Source: a virus. From it: DNA of 64,000 bases. Under the pieces are notes generated by a model. The model searched no databases and was not told the origin of the DNA. It saw nothing but the letters and a program-made list of their open reading frames with translations. Within the stretch, counting starts at the first letter, position 1; each line of letters opens with the position of its first letter. Location of the stretch: the IMG/VR virus record IMGVR_UViG_3300030099_006944, positions 1 through 64,000 of that record, one strand, 5' to 3'. The position numbers were made by a program, and so were the translations under genes. This document shows positions 1-6,726 of the stretch, in pieces.

Positions 1-1
1 T

Positions 2-760
2 CGCCAAGGTATCTTCGAGTTGTGCGACAGCCGCAAGATCGCAGGGTATACCCTACACCCTGACACCCTTATCTTTGCTTGTGTAAACGGCGGAGAGCAC
101 GGTGCTCAGTATCAAGTCGGGGAGTTTGACCCTGCGGAACTTGACCGTTACACCTGCTTCGATGTTCAGCCTACTGTCGAAGACTGGCTCGAATGGGCAG
201 ATGGTAACGTAGTTGAGCAAGTCTGGGACTTCATCAACCAGAACCACCAACATCTTGAACACAAAGACGACTTCGAGCCTAACAAGGTTTATCCTTCTCG
301 TCGCTCTTGGGTTCGCCTTTCCGATGCTCTGCTTTCAATGGGTGGTGAAATCAAGTCAACTCCTGTGCTTTATCACCTTGCCTCTTCTTTCATTGGCTTC
401 GAAGGTGCGGTTGCTTTCAATGACTTTGTTGCAAACTACAAGAAGATTGTGACTGTCGAGAACATCTTGGATGAAGGTAAGTTGGAACTTACCAAAGAGT
501 TCAAGATCAACGACCACAACGCTCTCATCGAGAAGTTCAAGCAGTCTAAGTGCTTCGATGATAAGTTGTCTGCCAAGCAGCTAAAGAATGTAGCCGAATA
601 TATGGTCACTCTTCCTTCGGAAATCGGCATGTCCTTCTGGACTGTGATTGCCTCTGGTTCGGAAGCGAAGCATAACGCCGCTGGTGTTCATGGTATCAAT
701 CTGTCTAACGGAACTTCCGTTAAAGACTATATGATTGAAATCCTTGGTGCTAAAAAGTAG
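2..760 (+). CDS. MoxR-type AAA+ ATPase, C-terminal part (5' end outside window)
   Basis: The frame is open from base 2, and the residues read before the first possible start (RQGIFEL) already fit the family, so this is a 5'-truncated gene; the internal TTG at 20 is not taken as the start. The visible 252 residues begin with the region after the Walker B motif, 'FELCDSRKIAGYTLHPDT', followed by an FACVNGG segment that matches sensor-1 of MoxR/CbbQ-type ATPases. A helical lid region follows. These ATPases remodel partner proteins and are usually paired with a VWA-domain protein, which is exactly what follows here. The Walker A and B motifs lie outside the window, so ATPase competence cannot be judged. 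A hairpin and an early promoter separate it from the next gene. Confidence 0.75.
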   Translation, partial: RQGIFELCDSRKIAGYTLHPDTLIFACVNGGEHGAQYQVGEFDPAELDRYTCFDVQPTVEDWLEWADGNVVEQVWDFINQNHQHLEHKDDFEPNKVYPSRRSWVRLSDALLSMGGEIKSTPVLYHLASSFIGFEGAVAFNDFVANYKKIVTVENILDEGKLELTKEFKINDHNALIEKFKQSKCFDDKLSAKQLKNVAEYMVTLPSEIGMSFWTVIASGSEAKHNAAGVHGINLSNGTSVKDYMIEILGAKK

Positions 761-783
761 TCGAGGTGCTCGAAGGGATAGGG

Positions 784-804
784 TTGAGGACAGTTTTTGT
801 CCTC
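784..804 (+). terminator. GGACA-type hairpin (intergenic cassette 1)
   Basis: GAGGACA (786-792), a five-base loop GTTTT, then TGTCCTC (798-804). It lies just after the ATPase stop and directly before a promoter, and belongs to a repeated family (see 3087, 3701, 3992 and 7252). There is no long T-tract, so the terminator function is inferred. Confidence 0.5.
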
Positions 805-843
805 GACAAATCCCCAAATCATGATACATTTATAGTATAACCC
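803..843 (+). promoter_or_regulatory. Early-type promoter P1
   Basis: TCGACA (803-808), a 16-bp spacer, then TGA-TACATT (-10 at 825-830, extended by TG) followed by TATAGTATAACCC. It matches six other copies in the first 7.3 kb and sits 20 bases upstream of the VWA gene start. Confidence 0.65.
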
Positions 844-862
844 AAAACAATGGAGGTCGTCA

Positions 863-2101
863 ATGACTACCGATGACAAAACAAAACCAAAGTTTGACTT
901 GAACAAACACACTTTCAAGTTGTTACAATCTGAACCCTTCTTCGCTGGACTATCTCGACGTATCCACAAAGTGGAAAGTTATGCCATTCCTACGGCTGGT
1001 GTGATGATTGACAAGGAAACTGCACAGTTCGTTATGATGTACAACCCTGACTTCTTTGCTGACCTTCCAGAAGAACAGCGTCTTGGTGTTCTTATGCACG
1101 AGTTCTATCATCTTATCTTTGAACATGTTACTGGTCGCCTACCCCCCGAGGGTATGAGCAAGATGTGGAATGTAGCCACAGACCTTGCGATTAACTCCTT
1201 CTTGGTTGGTAAACTTCCCGAAGGTGGCTGTATCCCGACACAAGAGCCGTTTCAAGACTATCCTCTTGAAAAGTCTGCTGAGTGGTACTTCTCGAAGTTG
1301 CAGAATGATGAGCAGTTCAAACCCAAAGATGGCGATGGTGAAGGGCAGGGCGAAGGTGGCGAAGGTCAAGGCGACCCCTCCGAAGGCAACGGCAGTGGTT
1401 CTGGTCTGCCTGACAGCCTCGACGACCACAGCGGCTGGGGTGAAGTTGACCAAGAGACTAAAGCTATGGCTGAAGAGCGTTTGAAAGACGCTATCCGCAA
1501 GGCTACCGATGAAGTCAACTCTGGCGGTCGTGGCTGGGGTTCGGTATCTCAGGGTATGAGAAAGAAGATCCAAGACATGGTTACACCGAAGGTGAACTGG
1601 CGGTCTGTGCTTCGCTACTTCGTGAAGACTTCTCAAAGAGCCAACAAACGCTCCACAGTTCGGAGGATAAACAAACGTTTTCCATATATCCACGCTGGGA
1701 AGAAGGTCAATCGAACAGCCAAGATTGCTATCTCTATCGACCAGTCGGGTTCAGTCTCTGATGAAATGCTCTCCATCTTCTTTGCTGAACTCAATGGGCT
1801 TGCAAAGTATGCAGAGTTCACCGTTGTTCCCTTCGATACTGTTGTTGCAGAAGATGAAGTCTATGTTTGGAAGAAAGGGAAACGTCGAGTATTCGAGCGT
1901 GTCTCTTGCGGTGGTACTTGCTTCAATGCTCCGACCCGCTGGGTCAATGAGCGTGGCTTCGATGGTCATATCGTCTTGACCGATATGGAAGCCCCAAAGC
2001 CGATACCCTCGAAGTGTCAGAGAATGTGGATGACTACTCCTGAGTGTGCTTCTCGTCCATACTTCACTACAAATGAGCGTGTTATAGCAGTGGATAAATA
2101 A
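863..2101 (+). CDS. VWA-like / putative metallopeptidase protein (DUF2201-like), partner of the MoxR ATPase
   Basis: This protein has 412 residues. Residues about 20-150 resemble a metallopeptidase-like N-terminal domain with the motif LMHEFYHLIFEH (HExxH at about residue 79). A Gly/Glu/Ser-rich low-complexity linker spans about 155-195. The C-terminal part is a VWA-like fold with a MIDAS-type motif DQSGSVSDE near residue 290 and a VLTDMEAP strand. In bacteria and large phages such proteins act with MoxR ATPases as metal-dependent chaperone or protein-remodelling pairs; the substrate is unknown. The start ATG 863 has an excellent GGAGG site (AATGGAGGTCGTCA). It is expressed from promoter P1 and ends in a hairpin terminator at 2100. 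Confidence 0.75.
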   Translation: MTTDDKTKPKFDLNKHTFKLLQSEPFFAGLSRRIHKVESYAIPTAGVMIDKETAQFVMMYNPDFFADLPEEQRLGVLMHEFYHLIFEHVTGRLPPEGMSKMWNVATDLAINSFLVGKLPEGGCIPTQEPFQDYPLEKSAEWYFSKLQNDEQFKPKDGDGEGQGEGGEGQGDPSEGNGSGSGLPDSLDDHSGWGEVDQETKAMAEERLKDAIRKATDEVNSGGRGWGSVSQGMRKKIQDMVTPKVNWRSVLRYFVKTSQRANKRSTVRRINKRFPYIHAGKKVNRTAKIAISIDQSGSVSDEMLSIFFAELNGLAKYAEFTVVPFDTVVAEDEVYVWKKGKRRVFERVSCGGTCFNAPTRWVNERGFDGHIVLTDMEAPKPIPSKCQRMWMTTPECASRPYFTTNERVIAVDK

Positions 2102-2115
2102 GCCCGTAAGGGCTT
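2100..2115 (+). terminator. Hairpin terminator after VWA gene
   Basis: AAGCCC-GTAA-GGGCTT: a perfect 6-bp stem closed by a GNRA-type tetraloop, followed by the pyrimidine tract CTCTTCTCC. It overlaps the stop codon of the VWA gene. Confidence 0.6.
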
Positions 2116-2175
2116 CTCTTCTCCTACCCTACCTACACCCCTATGAACCTTCACAAATGCCTTATAGGAGCGTTT

Positions 2176-2535
2176 ATGAGCCTTAAAATACAAACAATCT
2201 TGCTTGCTACTGGTGAGAACAGCAAACAACTGTTTACAACCCCATGTGAGTTCCTCTATCCTCTTGCTGTACATCGTACCATTGACGAGACAAGGGAAAA
2301 GGAAAGAGGTGAGCGGTTGCGGTTCTCTAAGAGAGTTGCGGTATCTCACTTGCTCACTGGTGGTCAACTTGCTTTGTGTCACAACTACGAAGATGCTTTT
2401 GCTTTTGCAAAGGCTCTACATGAAGAAGAAATCTTCCTCATGCCTACCATTGACCTACTCACCACCCACCCAGACTGGGCAAGGGTAGCCGAAAAGGTTC
2501 GAGATCTCAAACATTCCTTGTGTGCGATAACATAG
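2176..2535 (+). CDS. Hypothetical protein, 119 aa
   Basis: The function is not recognised. ATG 2176 is preferred over ATG 2143 because TAGGAG lies seven bases upstream, while 2143 has no Shine-Dalgarno sequence. The product is a mixed alpha/beta protein with a region of alternating charge (TRE-KERGERLRF) near its middle and no membrane segment. A small soluble early protein is likely. Confidence 0.55.
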   Translation: MSLKIQTILLATGENSKQLFTTPCEFLYPLAVHRTIDETREKERGERLRFSKRVAVSHLLTGGQLALCHNYEDAFAFAKALHEEEIFLMPTIDLLTTHPDWARVAEKVRDLKHSLCAIT

Positions 2536-2554
2536 AACTTTTTTAACTTTTTTC

Positions 2555-2595
2555 TTGACAAACTGCTCTCAATCAGATAGTAGTATATATAACCC
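2555..2595 (+). promoter_or_regulatory. Early-type promoter P2
   Basis: TTGACA (2555-2560), then the -10 region GATAGTAGTATATATAACCC. This copy is more degenerate at the TACATT box than the others but keeps the -35 box, the spacing and the TATATAACCC tail. It lies 18 bases before the next gene's start. Confidence 0.55.
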
Positions 2596-2613
2596 AAAGC
2601 CACGGAGGAAATC

Positions 2614-2913
2614 ATGGCATACTTTACAACTAACGATGGAGTAATCGACTACTTCTTAAATCAAAAGCCTGCAAACGCTGGACGCTTAAAGACAGATGGG
2701 CAATCACTCTTCTCTTATGACTTGCGGATTGCTGAACACGTCCCACAAGATGATGGTTCTGCTATCACGATAGTCTATGACTATACAAGAGGCGGCAACG
2801 CTTATAAGTCACAGACCACTTCAAGCCACGTTGGCTTGATCAAGCGGCGAGTTCCTAGGAGAAACGTTATGTTAGTCGAGGCGGCTAAAGCTGCTGGTCT
2901 TATTGGCGGCTGA
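2614..2913 (+). CDS. Hypothetical protein, 99 aa
   Basis: Not recognised. It is a small basic soluble protein with a very good Shine-Dalgarno site (CGGAGGAAATC before ATG). Residues about 10-45 contain DYFLNQKPANAGRLK and the rest is beta-rich. It is first in a unit with the following 56-aa gene and is transcribed from P2. Confidence 0.6.
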   Translation: MAYFTTNDGVIDYFLNQKPANAGRLKTDGQSLFSYDLRIAEHVPQDDGSAITIVYDYTRGGNAYKSQTTSSHVGLIKRRVPRRNVMLVEAAKAAGLIGG

Positions 2914-2914
2914 T

Positions 2915-3085
2915 ATGTTTCTCGTTAAACATTTTGAAAGAGGATATGGACATGCGACAAAGGATACTTCATATAACGGTGGGATTGGTTATTTTGTGCG
3001 GTTTTTCGACCGTTATGATCATCCAGTCTATTTCACGGAAACGTCCTTCACCTACAAGGTGTTAGAGTTTGTCGAGGAAGAATAA
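2915..3085 (+). CDS. Small hypothetical protein, 56 aa, paralogue of the gene at 5641
   Basis: The product shares a YGHA...VRxxxRYD...F.YxVLExxE pattern with the 64-aa protein at 5641-5835, so the two look like diverged copies of one small early gene. An upstream in-frame TTG (2903) is also possible; ATG 2915 is chosen because it starts two bases after the preceding stop. The function is unknown. Confidence 0.55.
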   Translation: MFLVKHFERGYGHATKDTSYNGGIGYFVRFFDRYDHPVYFTETSFTYKVLEFVEEE

Positions 3086-3086
3086 A

Positions 3087-3107
3087 AACGGACAGTTTTT
3101 GTCCGTT
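3087..3107 (+). terminator. GGACA-type hairpin (cassette 3)
   Basis: AACGGACA, loop GTTTT, TGTCCGTT: an 8-bp perfect stem, the strongest member of the family, placed directly after a stop codon and eight bases before a -35 box. Confidence 0.6.
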
Positions 3108-3114
3108 CCTTCTC

Positions 3115-3156
3115 TTGACAAATACTTACTATCAGGATACATTACTAATATAACCC
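3115..3156 (+). promoter_or_regulatory. Early-type promoter P3
   Basis: TTGACA (3115-3120), 17-bp spacer, TACATT (3138-3143) within GGATACATT, then TAACCC at 3151-3156. It is upstream of the 92-aa gene. Confidence 0.7.
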
Positions 3157-3175
3157 GAAAAGACTAGGAGGTCTT

Positions 3176-3454
3176 ATGGAAAAATACTTCACTGTTGAGC
3201 ATTACAAATATGGTATCGGAACTGCTATTTTAATCAAGCACCGAAGGAAGAGACAAGACGACTTGTTCATGTGTTCTTTCAAAGACTTGAAGGGTCAGCG
3301 GTCATTCTACTGTCGTAAGCACTTTGATGAAGGTGATGAAGTATGGTGGAGCGATGGAACTCCTAGGAAGCGTCGCAAGACAAAATCCAGACAAGAAGAG
3401 TTGGAAGATGCAATCAGAGGCTTCTTTGTCGGCGGTCAGCCGATTAACTCTTAG
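3176..3454 (+). CDS. Hypothetical basic protein, 92 aa
   Basis: The opening EKYFTVEHYKYGIGTAIL resembles the opening of the mini-protein at 2915 (LVKHFERGYGHAT), which suggests distant relationship. Residues about 60-75 are strongly basic (TPRKRRKTKSRQEE), which may allow nucleic-acid binding. AGGAGG lies directly upstream of ATG. The function is unknown. Confidence 0.6.
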   Translation: MEKYFTVEHYKYGIGTAILIKHRRKRQDDLFMCSFKDLKGQRSFYCRKHFDEGDEVWWSDGTPRKRRKTKSRQEELEDAIRGFFVGGQPINS

Positions 3455-3459
3455 GCTTA

Positions 3460-3696
3460 ATGTTTGAGGTTGGAGATCTTGTAACAGTGGACAGCGAAGC
3501 CCTTCGCCTCCATGTTCACTTAAACGTCTACAACCAGTGGAAAACTTGTGAACTCGGCATCGTCGTTGGTGTCGAGGGATACAAGAACCAAGCAACGCTT
3601 CTGGTCAAGGTCTACTTTACCAGCTTAAGCAATGCTTATTGGCTTCATGCTCATGAAGTTATTCCCGTTGTCTCCCAGATAGCGGAGGACAAATAA
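3460..3696 (+). CDS. GDLV-family mini-protein, 78 aa
   Basis: It starts MFEVGDLVTVDSE and continues with a GIVVGVEG strand and a LVKVYFT strand: a compact all-beta pattern (N-terminal GDLV turn, central xGxVxxV, late VxxxxxxxW/YxxxxxE). At least eight other small genes in this window share it. The pattern suggests an SH3/KOW-like barrel; this is inference from the strand pattern only. It begins six bases after the preceding stop. Confidence 0.6.
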   Translation: MFEVGDLVTVDSEALRLHVHLNVYNQWKTCELGIVVGVEGYKNQATLLVKVYFTSLSNAYWLHAHEVIPVVSQIAEDK

Positions 3697-3700
3697 AAAC

Positions 3701-3715
3701 GGACACATTCTGTCC
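3701..3715 (+). terminator. GGACA-type hairpin (cassette 4)
   Basis: GGACA-CATTC-TGTCC, immediately abutting the TTGACT -35 box of P4, so hairpin and promoter are fused. Confidence 0.5.
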
Positions 3716-3756
3716 TTGACTTTTTCCCTCATCGTGATACATTATATATGTAACCC
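3716..3756 (+). promoter_or_regulatory. Early-type promoter P4
   Basis: TTGACT (3716-3721), 16-bp spacer, TGATACATT with -10 at 3738-3743, TAACCC at 3751-3756. Confidence 0.7.
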
Positions 3757-3774
3757 AAACAAATGGAGTTCACT

Positions 3775-3990
3775 ATGAACATTACAGAAGTTAAAATAGG
3801 AGACATTCTCCTCAACGAATGCAACGTAGGCAACGAAGTTCTAATTGTCACCGAAGTATCGTACAATTGCTCTCGTTATGGTGCGCCTTACATAGCAACC
3901 AAAGTAATCAAGTCTCCTGTCTATGGCAAGGACAAAGAGAAAGTGTTTACAGGGATCTCTCTACTTCAAGGCATATCAAAAATCGCATAA
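3775..3990 (+). CDS. GDLV-related mini-protein, 71 aa
   Basis: The motif is degenerate (MNITEVKIGDILLNE), followed by VLIVTEVSY. It is probably a diverged member of the GDLV family. ATG 3775 is chosen over the upstream in-frame start at 3763 because TGGAG lies 5-9 bases upstream of 3775 and would sit inside the coding region otherwise. Confidence 0.55.
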   Translation: MNITEVKIGDILLNECNVGNEVLIVTEVSYNCSRYGAPYIATKVIKSPVYGKDKEKVFTGISLLQGISKIA

Positions 3991-3991
3991 A

Positions 3992-4007
3992 CGGACATTT
4001 TATGTCC
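3992..4007 (+). terminator. GGACA-type hairpin (cassette 5)
   Basis: CGGACAT / ATGTCC with a short T loop, three bases after the preceding stop and abutting the -35 box of P5. Confidence 0.5.
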
Positions 4008-4048
4008 TTGACTTTTCCCCGAAACGTGATACATTACTTATATAACCC
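4008..4048 (+). promoter_or_regulatory. Early-type promoter P5
   Basis: TTGACT (4008-4013), 16-bp spacer, TGATACATT with -10 at 4030-4035, then TTATATAACCC. It probably drives the whole mini-gene run 4066-5983, in which no further promoter was seen. Confidence 0.7.
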
Positions 4049-4065
4049 CAACAAAAGGAACTAAG

Positions 4066-4248
4066 ATGATTGACAAGATTTGGCAATACCTTAACAACAC
4101 TCCTGAACCAGACTATGACAGACTGGTTCAGATCCAGCAATGGATAGTTCACAGAACATCAACAACAACCGATCAAGACGAGGTGCATGACCTTCTCGAA
4201 CTTGATGAAGCAATCGACGAAATCATCTACGCTTTGGAGGCAAAATGA
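4066..4248 (+). CDS. Small acidic helical protein, 60 aa
   Basis: Not recognised. It is predicted mostly helical and acidic, and its tail (DEAIDEIIYALEAK) resembles the tail of the 96-aa protein at 4811 (HIDDIINELHTILEAE). It overlaps the next start (ATGA). Confidence 0.5.
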   Translation: MIDKIWQYLNNTPEPDYDRLVQIQQWIVHRTSTTTDQDEVHDLLELDEAIDEIIYALEAK

Positions 4249-4469
4249 GATTACGACTTAAATCAGGCGATTTGGTTCGCAACCAATGGACAGGGGAACT
4301 CTTCATAGTTATATCACAAGGATACAGTTATGTCGATGCTACCGACACCAGAGGCAAAGAAGTCAAGTTGAGAACTTGGGATCTCGAACTGTTCGATGGT
4401 ATCGACAGATGGATTACTCACAAAGACCTGACCTTCTGCACTGAAACTCTTCAGCCTACTTGGGATTGA
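4245..4469 (+). CDS. GDLV-family mini-protein, 74 aa
   Basis: It begins MRLRLKSGDLVRNQWTGEL, then FIVISQGYSYV and a late WDLELF element. It overlaps its neighbours by a few bases on both sides, as is usual for this array. Confidence 0.6.
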   Translation: MRLRLKSGDLVRNQWTGELFIVISQGYSYVDATDTRGKEVKLRTWDLELFDGIDRWITHKDLTFCTETLQPTWD

Positions 4470-4633
4470 TGATGTTGCAGGTAGGTGATTTAGTCTTAGA
4501 CAAAGAACTCGGTGAACTGGCGGTAGTTATCGAGATTAGAAACGCGCTCTATGTTGTGCGCTCATTGGAAACTGGCTGTGCATATCCTGTACCGTGCGGA
4601 TTAGCAGATGAAGAATTGGAGAAGATAGCATGA
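4469..4633 (+). CDS. GDLV-family mini-protein, 54 aa
   Basis: Too short for usual gene calling. MMLQVGDLVLDKELGELAVV is followed by YVVRSLETG. Starts overlap the preceding TGA (TGATGATG), and the reading frame ends in ATAGCATGA, where the next gene starts. It aligns with its neighbours at GDLV and at the GELxV strand. Confidence 0.6.
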   Translation: MMLQVGDLVLDKELGELAVVIEIRNALYVVRSLETGCAYPVPCGLADEELEKIA

Positions 4634-4803
4634 ATATAGGTGATTTAGTAAAATGTTTAATACTCGGTGAGTTGGGAATACTCATTGATTTTCACTGGGA
4701 GGACACAGAAGATGAAGTCTACGCTGTTGTCCAACTAGCCGACAACTCAACGGTTCTATGCTCTTATGAGGATATGGAACTGATAGCATGCTCAAACCCG
4801 TGA
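4630..4803 (+). CDS. GDLV-family mini-protein, 57 aa
   Basis: MNIGDLVKCLILGELGILID, then DEVYAVVQL and YEDMELI. The closest relative is the copy immediately upstream (shared GDLV...LGELxxLI/VVI), which suggests a recent tandem duplication. The start overlaps the upstream stop (ATGA). Confidence 0.6.
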   Translation: MNIGDLVKCLILGELGILIDFHWEDTEDEVYAVVQLADNSTVLCSYEDMELIACSNP

Positions 4804-4810
4804 GGACAAT

Positions 4811-5101
4811 ATGACACCAACAAATAAAACTCAATACTTAGCAGTCCTTCTCGGACTAGTCGGAAAACACTTCGAGGATCTAACCAAAAACCAAGAGGTA
4901 GCAATGGTGAAGGCTTGGAACTGTCTAGCTGATAGCGGCGACCTTCCAGCATTGCAACATGCGCATGCTCTTGCTGGACATCGGATCGTCGAGATAGTTA
5001 AAAACGAAAACGATAATGATCCAGACAGTCAAATCGCTGCATCGAAGGGTCATATCGATGATATAATAAATGAACTTCATACCATCTTGGAGGCAGAATG
5101 A
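4811..5101 (+). CDS. Hypothetical helical protein, 96 aa
   Basis: Not recognised. It is helical with a His-rich middle (LQHAHALAGHR). Its acidic C-terminus resembles that of the 60-aa protein at 4066. Shine-Dalgarno GAGGACAAT precedes ATG. Confidence 0.55.
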   Translation: MTPTNKTQYLAVLLGLVGKHFEDLTKNQEVAMVKAWNCLADSGDLPALQHAHALAGHRIVEIVKNENDNDPDSQIAASKGHIDDIINELHTILEAE

Positions 5102-5286
5102 AGAAAAAAATACAAGTAGGCGATTTAGTAAAACACCTGAGAAGCCGAGGACAACTGACGCTTGGAGTAGTAACAGCAATAAGAGGAAACATTGTAGAAG
5201 AAGTTTATTCTTGCGATGTTCTTTGGAGTTGCGGGAGACACAGCGCACACCCAAGTCAATGGCTGTGGCTATTGGAGGCAGAATGA
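5098..5286 (+). CDS. GDLV-family mini-protein, 62 aa
   Basis: MKKKIQVGDLVKHLRSRGQL with LGVVTAI and a late VLWSCGRHS...W segment. ATG lies within GGAGGCAGAATG, so the Shine-Dalgarno sequence is inside the upstream gene's last codons. Confidence 0.6.
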   Translation: MKKKIQVGDLVKHLRSRGQLTLGVVTAIRGNIVEEVYSCDVLWSCGRHSAHPSQWLWLLEAE

Positions 5287-5465
5287 AAGTAGGAGATATG
5301 GTTGTTGAAAGGAGATTAAGAGCACAGCCATTCCATCGACAACTCTCGATAGTGGTTGGCTTATCGGAATCTCCATACGCGGCGACGACAAGGAAGGTGA
5401 AAGTGCAAAACATTCGCACGGGTGGCATCTACTGGCTTAGATGGTGTGACGTGGAGAGACTATGA
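5283..5465 (+). CDS. GDLV-family mini-protein, 60 aa
   Basis: MKVGDMVVERRL, SIVVGLSE, VKVQNIRTGG and YWLRWCDVERL give the full family pattern with GDMV instead of GDLV. The same GGAGGCAGAATGA junction is used as for the preceding gene. Confidence 0.6.
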   Translation: MKVGDMVVERRLRAQPFHRQLSIVVGLSESPYAATTRKVKVQNIRTGGIYWLRWCDVERL

Positions 5466-5644
5466 AATCAGGAGATCTAGTGAAAAGAGCCAACTGGAAG
5501 GTCGGTGGAACTAAGGAAACAATAGGAGTGATTATCCAAGAAGGGATAGGGAATGACTGTGTTCAGGTTGTCTGGGCGCACGGAGAAATCGTCTGCATGT
5601 CAGTGCAGGACTTAATACTGATCGAAGCATCGGAGGACAAATGA
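5462..5644 (+). CDS. GDLV-family mini-protein, 60 aa
   Basis: MKSGDLVKRANWK, TIGVIIQEG, VQVVWAHGE, MSVQDLILIE. This is the most typical member of the family and would make a good query for structure prediction. Confidence 0.6.
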   Translation: MKSGDLVKRANWKVGGTKETIGVIIQEGIGNDCVQVVWAHGEIVCMSVQDLILIEASEDK

Positions 5645-5835
5645 AAAATAAAATAATCTTTATACGTGATATACATAACGGTGAATATGGACATGCTTGG
5701 CTAAGAGAAGCCACAGCAAGAAAACCAGAACATTATGAAGTAAGACTACTGAATGACTACGACAATAGTTCTATCCATTCAGTACCTACGTTTTTTATAT
5801 ATTATGAGGTGTTAGAGAATGAAGAAAGAGATTAA
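5641..5835 (+). CDS. Small hypothetical protein, 64 aa, paralogue of 2915
   Basis: It has the pattern EYGHA...YEVRLLNDYD...FIYYEVLENEE, matching the 56-aa protein encoded at 2915. GGAGGACAA precedes ATG. The function is unknown. Confidence 0.55.
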   Translation: MKNKIIFIRDIHNGEYGHAWLREATARKPEHYEVRLLNDYDNSSIHSVPTFFIYYEVLENEERD

Positions 5836-5983
5836 AGCAGGAATGCTTGTTAGCCGTGGTTCACTTCTTTTGTTAGTGATAGAGATAGGGAAGAACTATT
5901 ACAACGGCTTCGCGTTATGCTGTACAGTTGATAGCGATCCCAGTGAGTTCTGGATTGATAAATGCTTGTTGCATCCCGTGTGA
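5819..5983 (+). CDS. GDLV-like mini-protein, 54 aa
   Basis: MKKEIKAGMLVSRGS, LLLVIEIGK and FWIDKCLLHPV. It is the last member of the left array and has diverged from GDLV to GMLV. It overlaps the upstream gene by 17 bases, so its own ribosome binding site is inside that gene. Confidence 0.5.
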   Translation: MKKEIKAGMLVSRGSLLLLVIEIGKNYYNGFALCCTVDSDPSEFWIDKCLLHPV

Positions 5984-6041
5984 ACCGATCTTCTACCCTA
6001 GTACCCCCCTACCCGATGCCCACTCTTTTAACATTTTATAT

Positions 6042-6059
6042 TTCCTATAGCTATAGGAA
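6042..6059. repeat. 18-bp perfect palindrome
   Basis: TTCCTATAG|CTATAGGAA reads identically on both strands. It could be a protein-binding site or a nick/transition site; the function is unknown. Confidence 0.6.
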
Positions 6060-6297
6060 CACCCGACAGAGCGCAGGAAAGAGCAAGTGTCAGATGCGCA
6101 TTCAAGCGCGTTAAACGTGTATGTGCGCATTTAGTGTGCTGTGTGAGTGTGTTGACCTGTCCAAGTCAATAGAAGGGCTTGTAGGCGTGTTGTGCGTCTG
6201 TGTAAGCGGTGTGTGTATGTGCTAGGTATGGTGGGAACAAGAGCATTCACGTCGTGTTCACGGGGCTTATAGGCGAAACTCCCATATGTATATAGCG

Positions 6298-6313
6298 TGT
6301 TACGAGCGTAACA
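6298..6313. repeat. Inverted repeat TGTTACG-AG-CGTAACA
   Basis: Two 7-bp arms separated by two bases. The tight spacing favours a dimeric DNA-binding protein site over an RNA hairpin. Confidence 0.5.
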
Positions 6314-6516
6314 GCCGAAACTCCGAGGGAAATAAAGTGGAACTCTTAGGGAGACTATTGACTAACCCCCCGATTTTATTGAGGTTTTTCATTTCAACAT
6401 TTTTGCGCTGTGTATACATGAGGCGCGTAACAATGAAACAAGTTTCATTCAATGCAAGCGACGTGAATGTGAGAGTAACGAAACACCTCCCGATGTTACG
6501 GAAATCCGAGGATCTC

Positions 6517-6617
6517 TTGACAAGTTCTTGACAAAATACTTTACATAACTATAAGGAAGGGAGTTGTCAAGCAAATGTAAAAATTTTACATAACTATACG
6601 AAATACTTTACATAACT
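6517..6617. repeat. TTTACATAACT iteron / operator cluster
   Basis: The core TTTACATAACT occurs at 6540-6550, 6585-6595 and 6607-6617, at spacings of 45 and 22 bp. The first and third copies share 17 bp (AAATACTTTACATAACT). A reverse-strand half copy makes a perfect palindrome ATGTAAAA-A-TTTTACAT at 6575-6591. The first copy lies in the spacer of a TTGACA(6528)-N16-TATAAG promoter-like sequence. A regulator or replication initiator could bind here. Confidence 0.55.
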
Positions 6618-6658
6618 CATTTAAATGTCAAGAAGTTGTTAAAAGAACCCCATAAAGT

Positions 6659-6690
6659 TTGACAAACGCTTTCAACGTGATACATTATAT
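6659..6690 (+). promoter_or_regulatory. Early-type promoter P6
   Basis: TTGACA (6659-6664), 16-bp spacer, TGATACATT (-10 at 6681-6686) and TATATATG. This copy lacks the TAACCC tail, and a small GAAAC/GTTTC hairpin (6695-6710) lies downstream of it. Confidence 0.7.
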
Positions 6691-6726
6691 ATATGAAACG
6701 CTGTTGTTTCACTTCTCGGAGGTCTT

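Larger units (their letters stand above)
5984..6726. other. 743-bp region without a convincing gene; palindromes and iterons
   Basis: No frame here has a good start signal and plausible codon use. The region holds an 18-bp perfect palindrome (6042-6059), a GT-rich stretch (about 6115-6235), a 7-bp inverted repeat (6298-6313) and an iteron cluster (6517-6617) just before promoter P6. It is a candidate replication origin, operator region or small-RNA locus; none of these is shown. Confidence 0.5.

Noticed and set aside
1139-1693. Long reverse-strand frame opposite the VWA gene
   Set aside because: Mirror of the forward gene's codon use; no start signal; all supported genes are on the + strand.
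6286-6531. Open frame of 81 codons in the non-coding stretch
   Set aside because: No ribosome site, unusual residue composition, and it runs through inverted repeats and iterons; probably chance.
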